A stretch of 19,900 nt of DNA from an uncultured Clostridia bacterium. Lineage in GTDB: Bacteria > Bacillota > Clostridia > Oscillospirales > Oscillospiraceae. The DNA is taken from assembly GCA_937858235.1 (NCBI GenBank), contig CALLZZ010000053.1:1-19900 (forward strand), read 5' to 3'. Numbering within the stretch: the first letter of the stretch is position 1; each line of letters begins with the position of its first letter. The notes beneath the pieces are model-generated. The model had not been told where the DNA came from and searched no databases. It was given only the letters and a program-made list of their open reading frames with translations. The translations under genes and the position numbers were made by a program. Of this stretch, positions 15,131-19,900 are shown piece by piece.

Positions 15131-15159
15131 TTGCTTTTTCACCCACCCCATGCTATAGT
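15131..15159 (+). promoter_or_regulatory. Promoter of the ABC ATPase gene
   Basis: TTGCTT (15131-15136), a 17-base spacer, then TATAGT (15154-15159) preceded by TG (extended -10, TGCTATAGT). It diverges from the tmk promoter 60 bases away. Confidence 0.72.
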
Positions 15160-15206
15160 ATCCTTGTTTTTATATCCATTTTGGACCAGAAAAGAGCATT
15201 TCATTT

Positions 15207-15992
15207 ATGAACTTACGAAAAAACAAACCTGATACCGATACCGCAGCGGCCAATCTCCCCGCCATCACAGTCCACGATGTTCATCTGAGCTATCGCAGCA
15301 TTGCCCCGGTTTCCAAGCGGAAAAGTCTTCCGCAGCAAAACCAAAAAAAGAAGGGGCGGGTGGAACACTTTGAGGCCCTCCATGGGGTTTCCCTCACCAT
15401 TGGTCAGGGCGAGATTATCGGGCTGGTGGGTCGAAACGGCAGCGGAAAATCCACACTGCTGCGGGTTCTGGCCGGTATTTTTGAACCGGATAAAGGTTTT
15501 GTAGACCTCCACGGTCACACCGTCTCCCTTCTGGCTCTAGGTGTTGGCTTTCAGACCCAGCTCTCCGGTCGGGAGAATATTTATTTGTCCGGTCTGCTCC
15601 TGGGTTTCACCAAGCAGGAGATCGACGCCCAAATCGACGAGATCATCTCCTTCTCCGAGTTGGACAAGTTTATTGAAAAGCCCGTGCGCACCTATTCCAG
15701 CGGCATGCAGTCCAAACTGGGATTTTCCATTACCGCTATTTTAAAAACGGACATCATTTTAGTAGACGAAGTCCTCAGCGTCGGTGACTCGCACTTCAAA
15801 AAGAAAAGCTTTGCCAAAATGAAGGAGTTAATCTCAGAAAAAACGCGAACCGTGGTTATCGTCTCCCACAACCCCTCCACCATTCGCACTACCTGTGAAA
15901 AAGTGGTGTGGCTCCATGATGGCGACATCAAGATGATCGGCGAGGCTGCCACTGTAGTAGATCTGTACGAAGAGTTTATGAGCCAATATTAG
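15207..15992 (+). CDS. ABC transporter ATPase, polysaccharide/teichoic-acid export type (TagH/Wzt-like)
   Basis: A 261-residue cytoplasmic ATPase with all motifs. Walker A is GRNGSGKST (75-83). The Q-loop region is GFQTQLSGRENIYLSG, the signature is YSSGMQSKLGFS, Walker B is IILVDEVLSVGD and the H-loop is VIVSHN. The wording around the Q-loop and signature is that of the ATPases that energise export of teichoic acids, O-antigen and capsule. A lysine-rich insert (SKRKSLPQQNQKKKGR) lies between the first strand and FEALHGVSL, and the protein ends at the ATPase domain without the carbohydrate-binding extension of Wzt. No permease gene lies beside it: it is a single-gene unit with its own promoter and terminator. 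Its membrane partner must be elsewhere. The ribosome binding site is weak (AAAGAG). Confidence 0.88.
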   Translation: MNLRKNKPDTDTAAANLPAITVHDVHLSYRSIAPVSKRKSLPQQNQKKKGRVEHFEALHGVSLTIGQGEIIGLVGRNGSGKSTLLRVLAGIFEPDKGFVDLHGHTVSLLALGVGFQTQLSGRENIYLSGLLLGFTKQEIDAQIDEIISFSELDKFIEKPVRTYSSGMQSKLGFSITAILKTDIILVDEVLSVGDSHFKKKSFAKMKELISEKTRTVVIVSHNPSTIRTTCEKVVWLHDGDIKMIGEAATVVDLYEEFMSQY

Positions 15993-16007
15993 ACCTTATT
16001 CTCCCCG

Positions 16008-16043
16008 CTGACAGGCAGCCAATCTTTGCCTGTCAGTTTTTTT
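16008..16043 (+). terminator. Intrinsic terminator of the ABC ATPase gene
   Basis: CTGACAGGCA (16008-16017) and TGCCTGTCAG (16027-16036) form a perfect 10-bp stem with a 9-base loop, followed by seven T residues (16037-16043). Confidence 0.93.
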
Positions 16044-16052
16044 ACACCAAGT

Positions 16053-16082
16053 TTGCAATACTCCTGCTTTTTATGGTACTAT
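16053..16082 (+). promoter_or_regulatory. Likely promoter of the SEDS-FHA/PBP operon
   Basis: TTGCAA (16053-16058), an 18-base spacer, then TACTAT (16077-16082) preceded by TG (TGGTACTAT). It directly follows the upstream terminator and would give a leader of about 65 bases. Confidence 0.55.
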
Positions 16083-16141
16083 ATGGCACAGAATACTCCG
16101 TGAAGCAATACGCAGTTTTTTTCACGTTTTCATTCCTTTTT

Positions 16142-16147
16142 GGGAGG
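16142..16147 (+). promoter_or_regulatory. Ribosome binding site fixing the SEDS-FHA start
   Basis: GGGAGG stands 7 bases before ATG 16155. The frame is open upstream to another possible start at 16140, but that codon lies before this site, so 16155 is the start. Confidence 0.85.
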
Positions 16148-16154
16148 TGTATTT

Positions 16155-18086
16155 ATGACCCTTTCTACCACTTTGGATTCCATTGCAACCTTTTGGACCA
16201 ACCTCTGGAACACTCTGTATTCCGCCTTTTCGGACTCCGGCGTTACGAACGGAGCGCTCCAACTGGTCTCTGATATCCTTCAACTTCTTCTGCCCCTGCT
16301 GGCAATTTTAATCCTCGTACGCTGCGGACGCAGTCTGCTCCAGGGCAAAATCGAAACCGAAGTCTGGGGATTTCTCGTTACGTCCAGTCAGGAAGCGATC
16401 CCACTGAGCCACTGGGAAAACCTCATCGGGCGCTCTCACCGCTGCGACGTCGTTCTGAACTACCCCACCGTCTCCCGCAGTCACGCTGCACTGATTCGAG
16501 ATGACAGAGGAAACTGGAAGATCTTCCCGATTCAAGCCAAAAACGGGGTTCTCCTCAACGGAGCGTTAATTACGGAGCCACAACCAGTTCAGGACGGAGA
16601 CTTATTTGATATGGGTGGCTTGGTACTCGCCTTCCTCCCTGCAACAGAAGAGGAGCTTCATGCTCAGGCTGAACGCCGCACCAAACCGGGCCGCCGATTC
16701 TCCCAGGGTATGACGCTGCTGCTGGTGACCCTCTTTCAATGTATCCTCTGCTTCAAACTTCTTCTGGTAAATTGGGATGAGTCCGGAGCCGCAACCTTCC
16801 AATGCTTCTGTATTCTAACGCTGTCCATGTGGATCATTTACTGCATCTACCGCATCCTACGGCGGAGAGGTTTCGAAATCGAAACTCTGGCCTTTTTTCT
16901 CACCACCTTCTGTTTAACGGTGACAGCTGACAGTGCCCCCAAAACGTTATACAAACAAACCGTTTGTATCCTGCTGGGTCTGGTACTATTCTTCACTCTG
17001 AGCCTCATTCTGCGGAACCTGGAGTTGGCCAAACGGTTCCGCTGGCCGGTGGCCGCATTCTCCATAGCACTCCTGGTCTTTAACGTCCTCTTTGGTGCCC
17101 GACTGTTCGGCGCCAAAAACTGGGTGCACATCGGCCCCATCTCTTTCCAGCCTTCCGAACTGGTGAAAATCGCCTTTATACTGGTTGGTGCCACCACCTT
17201 GGATCGGATGTTCGCCAGGCGCAACCTGGTGTTTACTCTGATTTTTTCCGCTTTTTGTGTGGGCTGCCTGGGACTCATGAGCGATTTTGGTACCGCTTTG
17301 ATCTTCTTTGTCGCTTTCCTGGCCATTGCCTTCCTGCGCTCCGGGGATTTGGCCTCCGTCCTCTTTATGACCGCTGCTGCGGTTTTCGGCGGATTTATTA
17401 TTCTAAAATACAAATCCTATATTGCCGCCCGATTTATGGTCTATCGCCATGTGTGGGAGGATACCATCCACTACGGCTACCAACAAACTCGAACCATGTC
17501 CGCCCTGGCCAGCGGTGGTTTGTTTGGACAGGGCTTGGGGAACGGCTGGTTAAAGGGCATCGGTGCCGCCAATACCGACCTGGTCTTTGGCGTCATCGCC
17601 GAGGAACTTGGTCTAATTTTAGCCCTCTGTTCCGTGGTCGCCATCATCCTTTTGGCGCTCTTTACCGTGAAAGAAGCCGCTACTGCCCGCAGCTCCTTTT
17701 ACGTCATTGCCGCCTGTTCCACCAGCATGCTGTTCGTGGTGCAGACGATGCTCAACGTGTTCGGATCCACCGATTTGCTGCCCTTGACCGGCGTTACACT
17801 GCCTTTCGTCTCCTGCGGCGGCAGCAGTATGATTTCCTGCTGGGCACTATTGGCCTATATAAAGGCTTCTGACACCCGACAAAACGCAGGTCTTGCAGTA
17901 AAGCTGCCCAAGCGCATCCATAGGCGACACGAAACCGAGATTCCTCCGGAAGATGGTTACCCTTGGCAAGAGGAGCAACCACCTCAGGATCCGGAGAACG
18001 GCCCCCCTATCTATGAGGACGAGCCGCTTTACACTGACGCGGACAACTGGCAGCAATATTTCCAGTGGGAGGAGGATGACCCATGA
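16155..18086 (+). CDS. SEDS-family peptidoglycan glycosyltransferase (FtsW/RodA/SpoVE) with N-terminal FHA domain
   Basis: A 643-residue membrane protein. Residues about 35-58 form a first membrane helix. Residues about 80-160 form an FHA domain with the phosphothreonine-binding core: LIGRSHRCDVVL, then SRSHAALI and NGVLLNG. The rest is a complete SEDS polymerase with about ten membrane helices. The family markers are GAKNWVHIGPISFQPSEL, DFGTALIFF, SALASGGLFGQGLG, and NTDLVFGVIAEELG, whose D475 matches the essential SEDS aspartate. The C-terminal tail after about residue 580 is cytoplasmic, acidic and proline-rich. SEDS proteins polymerise lipid II into glycan strands and work with a class B PBP; that partner is the next gene, overlapping as ATGA (18083-18086). 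In Actinobacteria separate FHA genes lie near rodA-pbpA-pknB; here the domain is fused. RodA versus FtsW identity cannot be decided by eye; the pairing with a PbpA-like PBP favours RodA. Confidence 0.93.
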   Translation: MTLSTTLDSIATFWTNLWNTLYSAFSDSGVTNGALQLVSDILQLLLPLLAILILVRCGRSLLQGKIETEVWGFLVTSSQEAIPLSHWENLIGRSHRCDVVLNYPTVSRSHAALIRDDRGNWKIFPIQAKNGVLLNGALITEPQPVQDGDLFDMGGLVLAFLPATEEELHAQAERRTKPGRRFSQGMTLLLVTLFQCILCFKLLLVNWDESGAATFQCFCILTLSMWIIYCIYRILRRRGFEIETLAFFLTTFCLTVTADSAPKTLYKQTVCILLGLVLFFTLSLILRNLELAKRFRWPVAAFSIALLVFNVLFGARLFGAKNWVHIGPISFQPSELVKIAFILVGATTLDRMFARRNLVFTLIFSAFCVGCLGLMSDFGTALIFFVAFLAIAFLRSGDLASVLFMTAAAVFGGFIILKYKSYIAARFMVYRHVWEDTIHYGYQQTRTMSALASGGLFGQGLGNGWLKGIGAANTDLVFGVIAEELGLILALCSVVAIILLALFTVKEAATARSSFYVIAACSTSMLFVVQTMLNVFGSTDLLPLTGVTLPFVSCGGSSMISCWALLAYIKASDTRQNAGLAVKLPKRIHRRHETEIPPEDGYPWQEEQPPQDPENGPPIYEDEPLYTDADNWQQYFQWEEDDP

Positions 18087-19435
18087 AAAAGCTCAAGCAC
18101 CGCACCCTGTTCGTCCTGTTATTTATTCTGCTCCTGACTACCGGTCTGGTGATTCTCAGCGTTTTCTATGTGCTTCAGGGCGCACAGTGGGCCTCCTTTT
18201 CCGCCAATAAGCACGTCTATTCCGACGGCCGAATCGCTTCCGGTACCATCTGTGATCGGGATGGCACCGTTTTATATGACTGCACCGACGGAACTTATAA
18301 CGAAGATAAGGCCACGCGAATTTCTACCCTCCACGCCGTGGGGGATCGGTACGGCAATATCGCTACTGGGGCAAAAACCGTGTTTTCCGATCAGCTGGTG
18401 GGATTCAACCTCGTCACCGGCACCTCGGGAACGGGCAACACCATCTCACTCACTTTGGATGCAGAGCTGAACAACGCGGCCTATCACGCTCTGGGAGGGC
18501 AAAAGGGCACGGTGGCTCTGTACAACTATAAAACCGGTGATATCCTCTGCATGGTCTCCTCCCCTTCCTACGATCCGGACGACAAAGCCGAGATCTCTCT
18601 GGTGGACTCCGGAGACAGCCGCTACGACGGCGCCTATCTGAACCGGTTCCTCTCTTCCACCTACACCCCCGGCTCCACCTTCAAGTTAGTGACCTCGGCC
18701 GCCGCCATCGAAATTCTTCATAATGAGTCCAGCTTTTCCTATCACTGCACTGGTTCCCTAACGGTAGGCAGCGAAAAAATCACCTGTCCCAGTGTCCACG
18801 GAACCCTGGACTTTGCTGGTGCGCTGGCCAACTCCTGTAACGGAGCCTTTGCTACCCTGGCGATCCAAGTCGGCGGCGAAACGCTGAAAAGCTATGCTGA
18901 GTCCGCAGGACTACTGGAAAGTGTCAACGTCAGCGGACTATCCTCCGCCGTCGGCAACTTTACTGCCTCCTCAGTGGACAATGACCTAGGGTGGTCCGGC
19001 GTTGGTCAGTACAAGGATCTCGTCAACCCCTGCGCAGAGTTGGCTCTCATGGGCTGTATCGCTGGGGAAGGCAGTGCCGCTACCCCACGGCTGCTGGATT
19101 CGGTCACCAACTCTGCCGGCATCCCGGTGGCTCATGTCTCCACCGACTCCAGCACCATCGGCTGGAAAGCATCTACCTGCAAGGAACTCAAATCCCTGAT
19201 GCATAATAATGTCACCACCAAATACAGTCAGAATCTGAATTTCGGCGATCTGAAGGTCTGCGCAAAATCAGGTACCGCAGAAGTCGGCACCTCAAAGCCT
19301 CACGCTTGGTTCGTTGGCTTTGTAGACGACACGGACTATCCCTATGCCTTTGTTGTCATCGTGGAAAACGGCGGTTGGGGGTCTACCGTGGCCGGCGGCG
19401 TTGCCGCAACCCTTCTCAAAGCCGCCTGTCAGTAA
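18083..19435 (+). CDS. Class B penicillin-binding protein (PbpA/PBP2-like transpeptidase)
   Basis: A 450-residue bitopic protein that cross-links peptidoglycan made by its SEDS partner. A short basic N-terminus leads into a membrane helix (about 9-30). A small pedestal region follows, then the transpeptidase domain. The three active-site motifs are present: STFK (S198 nucleophile, K201), SCN (251-253) and KSGT (395-398). The third is KSG rather than the commoner KTG, a conservative change. It is short for a class B PBP because the N-terminal dimerisation region is small, as in PbpA next to RodA in Actinobacteria. AGGAGG (18070-18075), inside the end of the upstream gene, lies 7 bases before the ATG. 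A long terminator stem follows the stop. Confidence 0.93.
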   Translation: MKKLKHRTLFVLLFILLLTTGLVILSVFYVLQGAQWASFSANKHVYSDGRIASGTICDRDGTVLYDCTDGTYNEDKATRISTLHAVGDRYGNIATGAKTVFSDQLVGFNLVTGTSGTGNTISLTLDAELNNAAYHALGGQKGTVALYNYKTGDILCMVSSPSYDPDDKAEISLVDSGDSRYDGAYLNRFLSSTYTPGSTFKLVTSAAAIEILHNESSFSYHCTGSLTVGSEKITCPSVHGTLDFAGALANSCNGAFATLAIQVGGETLKSYAESAGLLESVNVSGLSSAVGNFTASSVDNDLGWSGVGQYKDLVNPCAELALMGCIAGEGSAATPRLLDSVTNSAGIPVAHVSTDSSTIGWKASTCKELKSLMHNNVTTKYSQNLNFGDLKVCAKSGTAEVGTSKPHAWFVGFVDDTDYPYAFVVIVENGGWGSTVAGGVAATLLKAACQ

Positions 19436-19443
19436 AAAGGTAT

Positions 19444-19491
19444 AATTAGAAAAAGATCCCCTTTCGTTGGAAAGGGGATCTTTTTCTAATT
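19444..19491. terminator. Bidirectional terminator between the PBP gene and the YigZ-family gene
   Basis: Two 22-base arms (19444-19465 and 19470-19491) are perfect reverse complements around a GTTG loop. Each arm has a G/C-rich inner half and an A/T-rich outer half, so either strand presents a T-run (TTTTTCTAATT) after a GC-rich hairpin. It lies 8 bases after the PBP stop and 11 before the convergent stop, and so serves both genes. Confidence 0.92.
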
Positions 19492-19502
19492 TTACTCTGT
19501 GC

Positions 19503-19900
19503 TCAGGTAAGGGGTACCGCTTTCATGGATTCCCCTGTCACCGTAGCCTGTACGCTACCCGAAGTCAGATCCAGAACCCGCTTGGCAAATTCCGCTTCCT
19601 TTCCTTCCGGAAGCAGTGCCTTGATCACAACATCCGTGCCATACTCTGTATCTGCAACAATTCCATCCCACACCGGGATTTCCTGGGTGATTTTCCCCAG
19701 CAAACTGTATCCACAGGGAATGGTCAATTCCATCCAACGGCGCACCACAGAGATTCCCGCTGCTTCCAGGGTCAGCTTTGCCGTACCCTGATAGGCTCGC
19801 AATAACGGACCTGCGCCCAGGAGCACGCCGCCGAAGTAACGGGTAATCACACAGACCACATCGGTTAGACGTACCGAGAATCCGGCTTCACGAAGGAACT
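19503..19900 (-). CDS. YigZ/IMPACT-family protein, 5' part beyond the window
   Basis: The minus-strand frame stays open to the window end, so the N-terminal part is missing. The visible 132 residues contain VVCVITRYFGGVLLGAGPLLRAYQG, the central signature of the YigZ/IMPACT (UPF0029) family; here residues after TRYFGG are L-L-G-A-G where relatives often have L-G-T/A-G. The rest is the ferredoxin-like C-terminal domain (DUF1949 type), ending SMKAVPLT. Eukaryotic IMPACT regulates GCN2 kinase; the bacterial role is unclear, with RNA or ribosome association suggested by structure. The GTG at 19859 is internal, not the start. The gene converges on the PBP operon and shares its terminator. Confidence 0.88.
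   Translation of the reverse strand, partial: FLREAGFSVRLTDVVCVITRYFGGVLLGAGPLLRAYQGTAKLTLEAAGISVVRRWMELTIPCGYSLLGKITQEIPVWDGIVADTEYGTDVVIKALLPEGKEAEFAKRVLDLTSGSVQATVTGESMKAVPLT

Noticed and set aside
1..19900. CRISPR arrays, tRNA/rRNA genes, insertion sequences, phage or defence modules
   Set aside because: I looked for regularly spaced repeats, tRNA cloverleaf signatures, transposase-like proteins and terminal inverted repeats and saw none; almost all the sequence is accounted for by housekeeping genes and their signals.

Overview
The window looks like a chromosomal housekeeping segment of a Clostridia bacterium, most likely an Oscillospiraceae-type gut anaerobe (Flavonifractor/Oscillibacter-like). 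This is an inference from moderate G+C, AGGAGG-type ribosome binding sites, a tRNA-sensing T-box in front of alaS, and gene orders familiar from Firmicutes (comEC-holA; mltG next to a U32 peptidase). I see no phage, transposon, CRISPR array, tRNA or rRNA gene, and no obvious defence system.

Layout. 1-193: 3' end of a GlsB/YeaQ-type membrane protein. 358-2103: glnS with its own promoter and a strong terminator. 2107-2397 (minus): a small protein I cannot assign with confidence. 7000-2668 (minus): a tight unit of two tandem, homologous XRE-type regulators, then comEC, holA and rnmV. Three of its junctions are stop/start overlaps or gaps of at most 8 bases. 10490-7074 (minus): promoter, alanine T-box leader, alaS, a HIT-family gene and a terminator. 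15071-10524 (minus): promoter, dTMP kinase-like gene, DJ-1/PfpI gene, 5-formyl-THF cyclo-ligase, mltG, U32 peptidase. 15131-16043 (plus): a single ABC ATPase gene with its own promoter and terminator. 16053-19491 (plus): a SEDS glycosyltransferase fused to an FHA domain, translationally coupled to a class B penicillin-binding protein. 19503-19900 (minus): 3' part of a YigZ/IMPACT-family gene that runs off the window.

How the genes work together. Three units serve translation and RNA processing (glnS; alaS under tRNA-Ala control; rnmV for 5S rRNA maturation; the U32 protein probably for RNA hydroxylation). A second theme is cell-wall synthesis: the SEDS-FHA polymerase with its cognate transpeptidase, plus MltG, which cuts nascent glycan strands. 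ComEC and HolA form the conserved DNA-uptake/replication pair, here headed by two small regulators.

Most notable points: the FHA-SEDS fusion next to its PBP; the tandem duplication of a regulator gene together with its ribosome binding site, coupled to comEC; a polysaccharide-export-type ATPase with no permease beside it; a GlnRS in a Firmicute; and alternative hairpins in the alaS leader downstream of the T-box terminator. I did not find a convincing wholly new system.
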